A DNA stretch of 64,000 nucleotides, from positions 4,886,501 through 4,950,500 of the forward strand of contig NZ_CP135921.1 of assembly GCF_032397745.1 (NCBI RefSeq), in the 5' to 3' direction. Made by a program: the position numbers and the translations under genes. This document shows, one piece after another, positions 51,934 to 60,658 of this stretch (its first letter is position 1; every line of letters begins with the position of its first letter). The stretch comes from Bradyrhizobium prioriisuperbiae. GTDB taxonomy: Bacteria; Pseudomonadota; Alphaproteobacteria; Rhizobiales; Xanthobacteraceae. The notes beneath the pieces are model-generated. The model worked only from the letters and a program-made list of their open reading frames with translations, made no database searches and had not been told where the DNA came from.

Positions 51934-52827
51934 ATGACTGACATCGATCCGATCGGCGCGTCCCTGACGCCGGCCGAGGCGAACTATTTCGAAACCGGCG
52001 GCGCCACCGAGATCCCAGCCGACGAAACCGCCGGCGCGGCGCACGGCGACGCCGACCAGGACGGGCAGGCGCGTTCCGACGACGGCCAACACAATGGCGG
52101 CGATGCGCCGAAGCCGGAAAAGATGGTGGCGCTCGCGGCGCTGCATGAGGAACGCAGCCGCCGCAAGGAGATCGACCGGCAGAACCGCGAGTTGCAGCAG
52201 CAGGTGGCGGAGATGCGCGGCAAGTTCGCGGTGATCGATCGCCTCACCACGCCGCCGCCGGCTCCGCGGCCGACGGTCGAGAGCGACATCTTCGGCGTGG
52301 TGAAAACCACGACCGCGACTGTGGACGACATCAAGCGGCGGCTCGATACGGCCGACCGCGAGAGGCATGAGACAGCGATCCGCGATGACTTCGTGCGAGC
52401 CTATCAGGTCGACGCGGCGCAGTTCGAGGCCGCAACGCCGGATTTCAAGGCGGCGTATGATCATCTGCTGGCGAGCCGCGCGCAGGAATTGGTCGCGCTT
52501 GGTTACGACAGCCCGCAGGCGGTGCACCAGGCGCTGCTCGCCGACGAATTCGCGGTGGCGCAGATGGCGCTGGCGTCTCGGCGCAGCCCGGCCGAGGTGA
52601 TCTACAACCTCGCGCGCCAGCGCGGCTATGTGAAGGGCGCCGGCGGCCGCGACCGCCTCGACACCATCAGCCGCGGCCAGCAGGCCAACAAGAGTTTCGC
52701 CGCGACCGGCGGCGGCAGCGGCGGCGCGGAGATGACCGCGGAGGCGCTGCTGAAGATGCCGATGGACGAGTTCGAAGCCTGGTGCAGCAAGAATCCGCAG
52801 CGGGCGAAGCGGATCATGGGTGGGTAG
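51934..52827 (+). CDS. Phage scaffold-like protein
   Basis: 297 residues, highly charged and mainly helical: an acidic disordered start, a coiled coil (HEERSRRKEIDRQNRELQQQ), a Pro hinge (TPPPAPRPTVESDI) and a helical C-terminus rich in Gln and Ala. This matches scaffold proteins of P22-like phages, which guide coat assembly. A coat gene should follow but does not. The assignment is by composition and context rather than by a catalytic motif. Confidence 0.55.
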   Translation: MTDIDPIGASLTPAEANYFETGGATEIPADETAGAAHGDADQDGQARSDDGQHNGGDAPKPEKMVALAALHEERSRRKEIDRQNRELQQQVAEMRGKFAVIDRLTTPPPAPRPTVESDIFGVVKTTTATVDDIKRRLDTADRERHETAIRDDFVRAYQVDAAQFEAATPDFKAAYDHLLASRAQELVALGYDSPQAVHQALLADEFAVAQMALASRRSPAEVIYNLARQRGYVKGAGGRDRLDTISRGQQANKSFAATGGGSGGAEMTAEALLKMPMDEFEAWCSKNPQRAKRIMGG

Positions 52828-52953
52828 CGCGTCGCCTGCCCGCGAGTTTTTGACCACTCCAACTCACTTTGCATTCCGCAAACGCGACCCAACCGGGGTG
52901 GCGTCGGCTTGCGATGAGCAATTTTCCAATTCGAGAACCAGAAGAGAAATACG

Positions 52954-53505
52954 ATGGCCTATCGTTTTGACGACAAGACTTACAATCGCATGCCCTTCGG
53001 CACGCCGGCACCGTTTGGTTTCGGAGGCGGTGTTCTCCCATTGCCGCGCGTCCAGGTTGGTGATGATCTCGGTCGCGCTAGGGCCGAATTCCCAGAATTG
53101 GCGACCGGGTTCGGCTTCGGCCGTTCGACATCCTCTGAACCGACGTGGGAAGTAGCCTCAAGCGATGATCCAACCTACCCTTATTATCCGCGGCCCGGAT
53201 ATGCACCTCCAATCCCGGACATCTTCGCACCTTGGAAAAGGGGAGCCGAGCGCAGCCTGACAGACCTATGGAATTATCTATTTCGAGACGGATATCGGCC
53301 TGGTGGGGGTGGAGATCGCAATGGGCCGGAGTGCGAGGAGGAGTGGAGAGAGGCACGACGATATTGCATAGACCAACTCTCCAAGGAGAATCCGGCCCGG
53401 GGGCCAACTGGTGGCGCTCGAGATATCGAGAATTGCGCCAGAGGCCTGGTCAGCGAACGTTGCGGCGGTAACCCATACGTACAGGATCCGAAGAGGCGGT
53501 ATTGA
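52954..53505 (+). CDS. Cargo-like protein with PFGF motif and Cys-rich C-terminal domain
   Basis: 183 residues. N-terminus MAYRFDDKTYNRMPFGTPAP followed by FGFGGG; a Pro/Tyr-rich linker (DPTYPYYPRPGYAPPIPD); then a C-terminal domain with four cysteines in CEEEWREARRYC, ENCARGLVSERCGGN. The N-terminal PFGF motif recurs in the proteins at 39693, 42039, 47284 and 63500. Function unknown; a secreted or virion-loaded effector is one possibility. Confidence 0.6.
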   Translation: MAYRFDDKTYNRMPFGTPAPFGFGGGVLPLPRVQVGDDLGRARAEFPELATGFGFGRSTSSEPTWEVASSDDPTYPYYPRPGYAPPIPDIFAPWKRGAERSLTDLWNYLFRDGYRPGGGGDRNGPECEEEWREARRYCIDQLSKENPARGPTGGARDIENCARGLVSERCGGNPYVQDPKRRY

Positions 53506-53519
53506 GAGGGACGTTCTTT

Positions 53520-53650
53520 GGGCAATTCCTCAAGCCCATACCAGTCGAATGATAATGGCTTCGCTCGAATTCGATTAGCGGACAACAGCGGTCGTCATCG
53601 GGAAGATGTCTCATGAATATGAAAACAAAGCATCAAGACGACGCCTCTCA
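53520..53650 (+). pseudogene. Degenerate copy of part of the DUF3658-like gene
   Basis: The stretch aligns base for base, with small gaps, to 53826-53958 inside the next gene: AATTCCTC-AGCCCAT, GATNATGGCTTCGCTC and CATCAAGACGACGCCT occur in order in both. The copy has in-frame stops and no start, so it is a decayed tandem duplicate. Confidence 0.7.
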
Positions 53651-53702
53651 TTCTTTCCATGATTGAACGCTCGATTATCCGTCTTGACTCTCTCAAGATA
53701 GT

Positions 53703-53717
53703 GTTCTTATTTTGTTC
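53703..53717. promoter_or_regulatory. LexA (SOS) box upstream of the DUF3658-like gene
   Basis: GTTC-TTATTTT-GTTC, the same GTTC-N7-GTTC operator as at dinB, ending two bases before the GTG start of the gene at 53720. It predicts repression by LexA and induction by DNA damage. Confidence 0.72.
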
Positions 53718-53719
53718 TT

Positions 53720-54070
53720 GTGTTGAACGGTGAGAATGAAGCTAGTTCACGTCAGCGCATATGGGATGATAGTCACGCGCGGCAGATTCTGCGAAATTTC
53801 CGTCGCCCCTGCAGAGGCTTTCACTTGAAGAGAATTCCTCCAGCCCATCTTGATCGCATGATCATGGCTTCGCTCAGATCCAATTGGCGGAAAACAGCGT
53901 TCATTATCCTGAAGGTGCTTTACGAATGTGAGCACAAAAGAATCAAGACGACGCCTGAGGAAATTTACGATCGCATCTTGTTCTTAAAGCGGCTGAGAAA
54001 AATCGACTCTGAGGGGATGCTGCCAAGATGGCGCTACAGCGAGATTCGTTTGTTGCCGAAGAGCGCGTGA
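53720..54070 (+). CDS. DUF3658-like protein under an SOS box
   Basis: 116 residues from a GTG at 53720. After a charged start, LDRMIMASLRSNWRKTAFII then EEIYDRILFLKRLRKIDSEG and RWRYSEIRLL form a winged-helix-like pattern that resembles the DUF3658 domain. An internal ATG at 53862 would give only the second half. The GTG immediately follows a LexA box, giving a nearly leaderless SOS-controlled gene. The role is unknown; its place at the end of a prophage suggests a damage-response or induction function. Confidence 0.55.
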   Translation: MLNGENEASSRQRIWDDSHARQILRNFRRPCRGFHLKRIPPAHLDRMIMASLRSNWRKTAFIILKVLYECEHKRIKTTPEEIYDRILFLKRLRKIDSEGMLPRWRYSEIRLLPKSA

Positions 54071-54152
54071 GCCGGCGCGAGTGCTATCGTCCCCGCGTTC
54101 GTGCGATACCGAATTGTTTGACGGTAACGCAAATGCGCTCGATCGGATCGCT

Positions 54153-54419
54153 ATGACTGACGAGTTCTTCGAACTGCATGCATTCCTGGAACGCGATGGA
54201 GAGCTGAAGCCTTTGTATTTGCGCATTTCACCTGCGTCGCTTTCTTCGGATCAGATCAGCTATTCCAGCTGCATACACGCGCCTTTGCTTTTCACCAAGG
54301 ATACAAACATCCATGGTTTTGATGCCGATCAGGCGCGATCCCTTGCGGCTCAGTTCGTCAAGAATTTCCTCGGTGAGGAAAGGGTTATCGATGACAAGGG
54401 GCGGCCTATCGATTGGTGA
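54153..54419 (+). CDS. Hypothetical protein
   Basis: 88 residues from the ATG at 54153: MTDEFFELHAFLERDGELKP, YLRISPASLSSDQISYSSC, and FDADQARSLAAQFVKNFLGE. A small alpha/beta soluble protein. The next element (IS701) begins 38 bp after its stop. No function recognised. Confidence 0.55.
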   Translation: MTDEFFELHAFLERDGELKPLYLRISPASLSSDQISYSSCIHAPLLFTKDTNIHGFDADQARSLAAQFVKNFLGEERVIDDKGRPIDW

Positions 54420-54457
54420 GATTTCATGTGTGGCGAGGAGTCCGTAGGGCGGATTAG

Positions 54458-55960
54458 TCTTACTGCGTCATGATTTTTCTGCGCGTGGGTGATGCTGCGA
54501 CGGCGCCGCAACAAGGGCATCGTATGATTGTTTTGCTGAGGGCCCGGCTCAACCGCACGCGCATGGTTGCGATCGAGTTCGGGACGTGGCGTTCAGGCCG
54601 CAAGGGCAGATCCTCTGGGTCGATAATTGTCGGGTAAGGGAGGGACCTGGACTGGCGCGGCGGAACAAGTTTCTGAGGGGGGAATCGTCGCCTGTTCGGC
54701 GATCAGGAAGCCGTAGGCCGCGATGCACAGGGTTGCGTGATGATGGAAGCCACGCCAGCCGCGCCCCTCGTAGTGACCGAGCCCGACCTCCTGCTTGAGC
54801 TCCTGATAGTCGCGCTCGATGCGCCAGCGCAGCTTGGCCAGATTGACGAGCTGCGTGAAGCTGACGTTCTCCGGCAGCGTGGCGAGCCAGTATTTGGTCG
54901 GCTCTGCTTCGCCCTCCGGCCATTCGATCAGCAGCCACTCCGGCGACAGCTTCTCGGGGATCAGTTTGTTGTACCCGACGCGGACACGCACCCGCGCAAA
55001 GCGCGAGGATAGCTGGTCGGCCGAGCCTTCCCGCCACGCCACCGTGCGCCAGGCCTGCTTCGGGAGACTGAGTGCCACTTTTTTGGCCGAGACCAGTTCG
55101 GGCTCGTCGCGGCGGCCGGTGTTGTTCATCGGCTTGTCCATCCGCCGCGGGCCGCTGCCAGGGGCCCACATCAAGATGGTCGGCACGATGCCGACCACGT
55201 AAGGCAAGCCCAATTCTGTCATGCCGGCACGCAGCCGCGCGTCCCTGCCGTAGGCCGCATCCATCAGCGCGACGCCGCGTGGCAGACTGCTCTCGCAGGC
55301 CCAGCGGATTTGCTCCAGCGCGATCTGCGGCTTAGTCTTGAACTTGATCTGCTTCGGCACGCCTGCCTTCTTCCGCCGGGCACGATCCTTCGTCCAGGCT
55401 TCCGGCAAGTACAGCCGATAGGCCACCGGAAGGCTGGCGGCATGATTGGCGATCGAGAGCGACACCGCCACCTGGCAATTGGCCTGCTTGCCGAGCTGCC
55501 CGCAATATTGGTGGTGCACGCCGACCGAATGCTTGCCTTGCTTGGGGAACGAGGTGTCGTCGATGATCCACGCCTCGATCGGCCCGCTCTTCTCGATCGC
55601 CGGCAGCACCAAATCGCGCACCTTGGTCAGCACGTCCTCGTCCGACCAGGCCGCGTTGGCGACAAAATGCAGCAACGACTGATGCTGTGCCGCCGTGCGC
55701 GCTGGAGCCGTCCGCGCCGCCATCGGCTCCACGCTCTTGCGTTCCCCAGGCAGCATCAGGCCCGTGCAATAGTCGCGCAGCGGTCTCGTCCGCTCCACGT
55801 GACCGATCACGCTTCCAAGACCGGCTACATACTCCGCAAACCGCGTTTCGCTATCCCCACCCTGATCGAGATTCATCCGGCCCTCCGCGCGCCAAATATT
55901 GAATCTCCTCAATTACTTGATTCTCAGCCTCAATGACTGCGACCGTCTGACTCAGTACGA
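54458..55960 (-). mobile_element. IS701-family insertion sequence, intact, 1503 bp
   Basis: Ends are inverted repeats TCTTACTGCGTCATG and TCGTACTGAGTCAGA (read inward). They are flanked by a 4-bp duplication TTAG at 54454-54457 and 55961-55964, the YTAR target typical of IS701. The transposase frame is complete, so the copy could be active. The insertion split a REP-like palindrome (GGGCGGATTAG ... GTAGTCCGCC). Confidence 0.88.
54593..55876 (-). CDS. IS701-family transposase
   Basis: 427 residues from the ATG at 55876. The DDE core is visible: AWIIDDTSFPKQGKHSVGVH, then VALMDAAYGRDARLRAGMTE, then KLRWRIERDYQELKQEVGLG with the catalytic Glu. Length is full and no stop or shift interrupts it. 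It cuts and pastes the surrounding 1.5-kb element. Confidence 0.93.
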   Translation of the reverse strand: MNLDQGGDSETRFAEYVAGLGSVIGHVERTRPLRDYCTGLMLPGERKSVEPMAARTAPARTAAQHQSLLHFVANAAWSDEDVLTKVRDLVLPAIEKSGPIEAWIIDDTSFPKQGKHSVGVHHQYCGQLGKQANCQVAVSLSIANHAASLPVAYRLYLPEAWTKDRARRKKAGVPKQIKFKTKPQIALEQIRWACESSLPRGVALMDAAYGRDARLRAGMTELGLPYVVGIVPTILMWAPGSGPRRMDKPMNNTGRRDEPELVSAKKVALSLPKQAWRTVAWREGSADQLSSRFARVRVRVGYNKLIPEKLSPEWLLIEWPEGEAEPTKYWLATLPENVSFTQLVNLAKLRWRIERDYQELKQEVGLGHYEGRGWRGFHHHATLCIAAYGFLIAEQATIPPSETCSAAPVQVPPLPDNYRPRGSALAA

Positions 55961-56051
55961 TTAGCGAAGCGTAGTCCGCCGAGTCACATCAGATCCGCTC
56001 ATGGTGGATTACGCCTTCGCTCATATAGACCGGTTAAGCAAAACAAGCGGC

Positions 56052-56285
56052 TCACTCATCGACGATCAGTCCGTACGCGCGGCGCATTTCTATTTGCGTG
56101 ACGACGATTGCTTTGCGAATAGCATTCATTGGATCGTCGCCCGGTTCGTACCCTCCGATAATCCAACCGGCTCTTTCGTCCGGAATCACCGTCACACTGA
56201 CAAGACCTGTGCAGCCTGACACTTTCCTGACTCTCTCCAATGCGATGCGCTCCAGGTCGTTGGCGGTCACAAATTCTTTGGCCAT
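56052..56285 (-). CDS. Small hypothetical protein
   Basis: 77 residues from the ATG at 56285 with GGGAG upstream. Helix-strand pattern MAKEFVTANDLERIALERVR, then VSVTVIPDERAGWIIGGYEP and NAIRKAIVVTQIEMRRAYGL, suggesting a small alpha/beta domain. No family assigned. Related small proteins are common in this group. Confidence 0.6.
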   Translation of the reverse strand: MAKEFVTANDLERIALERVRKVSGCTGLVSVTVIPDERAGWIIGGYEPGDDPMNAIRKAIVVTQIEMRRAYGLIVDE

Positions 56286-56601
56286 CTGAACGCTCCCGGT
56301 CCAGCCCATGGGGCAGATTGGACTGTAGCTCGCAGGGCGAATTAGCAAAGTGTAATCCGCCAGGTCGCATTATGTGCGAGTGCAGCAGGCCCGGTCGCTC
56401 GCCTGACAATCGTCCCCGACGCCCCTGAGCCGGCCGTCAAAACGGTGACGTTGCGCCCGCCGCGATCGGGCGAAACGGCTCCCGAACCTCCTTAATTGCG
56501 CCCCGATGTTCCGCTGCCTTGAGATGCCGGAGCGCCCCTTTTCGCCATGTAGCCGCAAGGTTGCAGGGGTATGGGGATACGACATTCTCAGAGAGAGGCC
56601 T

Positions 56602-57276
56602 GTGCGGATCCTGCTGGTGGAAGACGAGGCGCGGATGGCGGCGGCGCTGACCACTGCGCTCAGGAAATACGATATGGTGGTGGACCGGGCGGCGTCGCTG
56701 AGCGAGGCGCAAGCCGTGATCACCGAGGGCGGGCACGACGCCATCCTGCTCGACCGTCATCTGCCTGATGGCGACGGCCTGTCGCTGGTGGCGCAGTTGC
56801 GCGCGCGTGCCGTGGCCACGCCCATCATCATCCTCACCGCCAAGGGTGAGCTTTCGGAGCGGATCGCAGGGCTCGACGGCGGCGCCGATGATTATCTGGC
56901 CAAACCCTTTGCGGTCGACGAGCTGCTGGCGCGGCTGCGCGCGGTGCTGCGCCGCCCCGCCGACCTGCGCTCGCGCGTGATGCGGCTGGGCCGGCTTGGC
57001 TTCGATCTCGGCAACAGCGAGGCCGATGTCGAGGGGCGGCCGCTGGACCTGCCGCGGCGCGAGCGCCTGGTGCTCGAAACCCTGATGCGGCGGATGGGGC
57101 GCACGGTGGTGCGTGCCGCACTGGAGGCCGCGGTGTATGCCCTCGATGAGGCGGTGCAGCCCAACACCCTCGACACCCATGTGTCGCGGCTGCGGCGCAA
57201 GCTCGCGGAGGCGGATGCCGGCGTGCAGATCCACAGCATTCGCGGCGTCGGCTACCTGCTGCGGTGCGTGTCGTGA
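56602..57276 (+). CDS. OmpR-family response regulator
   Basis: 224 residues from a GTG at 56602 with GAGAGAGG upstream. The receiver domain has the acidic pocket VEDEARM, phospho-acceptor Asp51 (ILLDRHLPDGDG), Thr79 and Lys101 (LAKPF). The C-terminal winged helix has VRAALEAAVYALDEAVQPNT and LDTHVSRLRRKL. The histidine kinase gene follows 43 bp later, so the pair forms a TctDE/QseBC-like system; the signal is unknown. The longer frame from 56506 has no ribosome site. Confidence 0.92.
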   Translation: MRILLVEDEARMAAALTTALRKYDMVVDRAASLSEAQAVITEGGHDAILLDRHLPDGDGLSLVAQLRARAVATPIIILTAKGELSERIAGLDGGADDYLAKPFAVDELLARLRAVLRRPADLRSRVMRLGRLGFDLGNSEADVEGRPLDLPRRERLVLETLMRRMGRTVVRAALEAAVYALDEAVQPNTLDTHVSRLRRKLAEADAGVQIHSIRGVGYLLRCVS

Positions 57277-57319
57277 CATCTGCGCCAAGCGACGCGCGTC
57301 ATGAGATGCAGGACATGAC

Positions 57320-58735
57320 ATGTCTGCCACTGTGACTTGCGCGCCCACCGACTCGCTGAAGTCCGGCCTGGTGCGCCGCCTGGTGCCGCTGCAGGGCGGC
57401 CTGCTTGCGGTGTTCGCGCTGATTATCGTGACCTCGCTCTGGTTCACCGGCTTCATCCTGCACCAGCGCGACGAAGACCGGGTGATCCATGTGCTGCAGG
57501 ATGCGCTGACGCGCGATGCGAGCGGCCATCTGGCGCTGCGTCCGACGCGGTATCTCGACGACCTGCGCGAAGACAATCCGAACCTCTGGTTCCAGATCCG
57601 CGATGGTGGCGGGCAGACGCTGACCGAAGGCATTGTGCCGCCGCAGTTCGCGGGCCTCGGGCCCGCCCTGGACGGCATCGGCCAGGCGAAGCTGGGCTTC
57701 GATCAGGGACACAGCAAATACAAGGGCAAGGACAGCCATTTCAGCGCGCGTTTGAAACGCGTCAACACCGCGGCGGGCGAGGTGCAGATCATAGCGACCT
57801 CGGATGTCACGCTCTCGGACCTGACATCATGGCTGCAACTGGCCCTGGCCTTTCTCGCATTGACGCTGCCGGGGCTGGTGCTGATGACGCTGGCGACCAA
57901 GGTGGCGACACCGATGGTGGTGCGCCGCGCGCTCGCCGGCCTTGCGGATGCGGCGCAGCGCGCCCGCGAGATCGACATCGACAAGCGCGGCACCCGGCTG
58001 CCGGTGACGGCGATCCCCGGCGAGGTGACGCCGCTGGTGGATGCGGTCAATGATGCGCTGGGCCGGCTCGACGAAGGGTATGAGCGGCACAAGCGTTTCC
58101 TGACCGATGCGGCCCATGAGCTGCGCACGCCGATCGCCATCCTGACCACGAGCCTGGAGTCGCTGCCCGACGAAGGCACCGACAAGACGCAGCTGCTGCA
58201 GGACGCGGCGCGGCTGGCGAACCTGATGGAGCAATTGCTCGATTTGCAGCGGCTCGACCAGCGCATCGCCAGGCTCTCCACCGTCGATCTGGTGGCGATC
58301 TGCGCGCGGGTGACGGCGGATCTCGCGCCGATGGCGATAGCAGCGGGCTATGACATCTCGCTGTTGCCCGAGACCGACCGGATCGAGGCCTGGGGGGATG
58401 AGAGCTCGCTCGAGCGCGCCGTGGTCAACCTGGTGCAGAACGCGATCCAGCATGGCGGCCGGCGCGGCATCATCGTGGTGGCGGTGCACTGGCCGGCGAT
58501 CATCGAGGTGATCGACCAGGGGCCGGGCATCCCGCCGTCCCAGCGCGAGCAGGTGTTCGAGGCGTTTCACCGGGTGCGGCCGCTCGACCGCGGCGCCGGG
58601 CTCGGCCTCAACCTGGTGCGAGAAATCGTCCGGCTGCACCAGGGCGAGGTGGAGATCGGCGAAGGTCCCGGCGGCGGCACCCGCGTGCGCGTCACGCTGG
58701 CGCCGATCGCGGTGCCGTATCTCGCGGCGGGGTAG
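57320..58735 (+). CDS. Two-component sensor histidine kinase
   Basis: 471 residues. Membrane helices at about 24-47 and 174-196 flank a periplasmic sensor region of about 125 residues. Then a linker, the HisKA box with His266 (HELRTPIAILTTSLESL), the N box LVQNAIQHGG, G1 DQGPGIP and G2 GAGLGLNLVREIV. It autophosphorylates on His266 and passes phosphate to Asp51 of the regulator upstream. Length and order are typical. Confidence 0.93.
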   Translation: MSATVTCAPTDSLKSGLVRRLVPLQGGLLAVFALIIVTSLWFTGFILHQRDEDRVIHVLQDALTRDASGHLALRPTRYLDDLREDNPNLWFQIRDGGGQTLTEGIVPPQFAGLGPALDGIGQAKLGFDQGHSKYKGKDSHFSARLKRVNTAAGEVQIIATSDVTLSDLTSWLQLALAFLALTLPGLVLMTLATKVATPMVVRRALAGLADAAQRAREIDIDKRGTRLPVTAIPGEVTPLVDAVNDALGRLDEGYERHKRFLTDAAHELRTPIAILTTSLESLPDEGTDKTQLLQDAARLANLMEQLLDLQRLDQRIARLSTVDLVAICARVTADLAPMAIAAGYDISLLPETDRIEAWGDESSLERAVVNLVQNAIQHGGRRGIIVVAVHWPAIIEVIDQGPGIPPSQREQVFEAFHRVRPLDRGAGLGLNLVREIVRLHQGEVEIGEGPGGGTRVRVTLAPIAVPYLAAG

Positions 58736-58747
58736 GGTGCCGGAATC

Positions 58748-58826
58748 GTAGCCCGGATGAGCAAAGCGACATCCGGGTTGGATCTGTCGTACTGGCCCCG
58801 GATATCGCTCCGCTCATCCGGGCTAC
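58748..58826. repeat. REP-type palindrome
   Basis: GTAGCCCGGATGAGC and GCTCATCCGGGCTAC at the two ends with ATCCGGG/CCCCGGAT inside. It lies 13 bp after the kinase stop codon and may act as a transcript end stabiliser. Confidence 0.8.
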
Positions 58827-58866
58827 GCTCGGGCTTTGTACATTCGGCTCATGACATCGCGTGCGC

Positions 58867-59133
58867 TTACCCGCGGCGATGATGGCGATGATGATGACGA
58901 TGCCTTTGATGGTGCCGCGGCATGGCATTATACGCCCGCAGCGGTTCGGCCTGCAGCGCCGGGTTCAGCCGGCAATCGCCGACGGTGCCGGACAGGGCGG
59001 CCATGCACTGCCCATAGGTTGAATACATGCAGTCGTGATTGCCTAGGCGGCACCAGGGATAATCTTGCGCCGCGGCGGACGTGATCGATGCGAGCAGGCC
59101 GGCGGTGGCGGCGATGATGAGCGCGGTGCGCAT
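58867..59133 (-). CDS. DUF3551 family secreted protein with His-rich tail
   Basis: 88 residues from the ATG at 59133. A signal peptide (MRTALIIAATAGLLASITSA) is followed by AQDYPWCRLGNHDCMYSTYG then QCMAALSGTVGDCRLNP, the four-cysteine DUF3551 pattern. The C-terminus is RHHQRHRHHHRHHRRG, which could bind metal. Such proteins are numerous in Bradyrhizobiaceae; the role is unknown. Confidence 0.8.
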   Translation of the reverse strand: MRTALIIAATAGLLASITSAAAQDYPWCRLGNHDCMYSTYGQCMAALSGTVGDCRLNPALQAEPLRAYNAMPRHHQRHRHHHRHHRRG

Positions 59134-59369
59134 GGCGGACTCCCGAGGCTCGATGCGTGAAGACTTGATGCGTATCATTGGTCAACACCGATGGTGCGCC
59201 CGATGTCCGCGCACGGCATCTGAACTTTTCGTCATCGATGGATGCGGCGCGCGCGGCGTCCGCAAAACCGCAATGTTGACGTAAGGAGGCGGCGGCACAG
59301 TGCGCGCATTCCGGTGCCGGCGGATCGATTCACCGCCGGTGACGGACACGACGGTTTTCCGGAGCACCG

Positions 59370-60056
59370 ATGTCGCACGATTTCAGATCGTTTGTCCTGT
59401 CCTGGCTGTCCAGCCCGCGCCGCGTCGGCGCCATCGCGCCCTCGGGCGAGGCGCTGGCCGAGCTGATCACCCGCGAGATCGGGCCCGCGTCGGGGCCGGT
59501 GATCGAGCTCGGCCCGGGCACCGGGGTGTTCACCTACAAGATCCTCGAGAGGGGCGTCCGGCAGCAGGACCTGACGCTGGTCGAATACGGTTCGGAGTTC
59601 GTCAGGGTGTTGCAGCTGCGCTTTCCCGGCGCGCGGGTGTTGTGGATGGATGCCTCGCGCCTCGGCACCACACCGATCCTGAAGGAGGGCACGGCCGGCG
59701 CCGTGATCAGCGGCCTGCCGCTGCTGACGATGTCGCCGCGCAAGGTGCACGCCATTCTCGGCGGCGCCTTTCGCCATTTGCGCAAGGACGGCGCATTCTA
59801 CCAGTTCACTTACGGACCGCGCTGTCCAATCCCGCGGCCGCTGCTCGATCGGCTCGGGCTGAAGGCCACGCTGCTCGACCGCACCCTGCAGAACCTGCCG
59901 CCGGCGGCAGTCTACCGGCTGACCCGGCGCTCGCCATCCCGGTTTGCCGCCAATACTGTTCGAGAATTGGGCGCTCAACCCGGCGTTGAGGGGTGGACCA
60001 CGGCGACGGACCAGGAGGGGCCCCGGGAGGCGAGGGCGGAGGCCGAGGCGGTGTGA
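59370..60056 (+). CDS. Phospholipid N-methyltransferase-like protein
   Basis: 228 residues from the ATG at 59370 with GGAG upstream. SAM-binding motif I VIELGPGTGVFTYKIL is preceded by SSPRRVGAIAPSGEALAELI, the helix typical of PmtA-type phospholipid N-methyltransferases. The end of the fold (NLPPAAVYRLTRR) is followed by about 40 residues of low-complexity extension (GWTTATDQEGPREARAEAEA), which may come from a shifted or extended reading frame. Likely acts on membrane phosphatidylethanolamine or a related lipid. Confidence 0.78.
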   Translation: MSHDFRSFVLSWLSSPRRVGAIAPSGEALAELITREIGPASGPVIELGPGTGVFTYKILERGVRQQDLTLVEYGSEFVRVLQLRFPGARVLWMDASRLGTTPILKEGTAGAVISGLPLLTMSPRKVHAILGGAFRHLRKDGAFYQFTYGPRCPIPRPLLDRLGLKATLLDRTLQNLPPAAVYRLTRRSPSRFAANTVRELGAQPGVEGWTTATDQEGPREARAEAEAV

Positions 60057-60279
60057 GAATGGCGGGCATTGCCGCGTCTATTCGCGCCAGGGTGGTGTTT
60101 CGGCTCGCCGACCGGCATCCGTGTACCGCTGGGGCCGGCTACAGTGCGGCGGCACCGGCATGGCTTTCCGAGTGTCCATGGATCCCGCGGGTCCACCCTG
60201 TGGACAACGGGGATAGTAACTCCCGATCAAGAAACCGCCATCATGGATACAGGTTCTTCCCTTCAGGTGAGAACCCAAG

Positions 60280-60498
60280 ATGCAGAAATTCAGCTTCGAC
60301 CTGACCGACCTGACCTCCTTCGAAAAGCCCGCTGGCGAGTTCTGGCTCAAGCCGAACGGCGCGGTGCGGCGAGGGAAGGCTTTGGCCGCGCGTCTCGCCA
60401 AGGGCATGCCGCCGGCGATGCTGGCCGGACTGTGCATTGTCGCGTTCGACTCCGGCGGCAACCTCGCCGCCGTGGTGCCGCTGGCGACGGTGCATTGA
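60280..60498 (+). CDS. Small hypothetical protein
   Basis: 72 residues starting MQKFSFDLTDLTSFEKPAGE, with a basic middle (AVRRGKALAARLAKGMPPAM) and a hydrophobic end. No signal peptide or known motif. Start supported by composition more than by the ribosome site. Confidence 0.55.
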   Translation: MQKFSFDLTDLTSFEKPAGEFWLKPNGAVRRGKALAARLAKGMPPAMLAGLCIVAFDSGGNLAAVVPLATVH

Positions 60499-60658
60499 GG
60501 CCGATGATCTCGCGCCTGTGTTGAGCGCAGCCGGCCGCACCCGGACCAGGGTGCCCGGATTGCCGTCGCCCGACGGGCGACGTCTCCCACGGAAACCAAT
60601 ATCCATATCGCAGGAAAATACTTTAAGCTTCGCACCGCCCACGCAACCTGGACGGACG

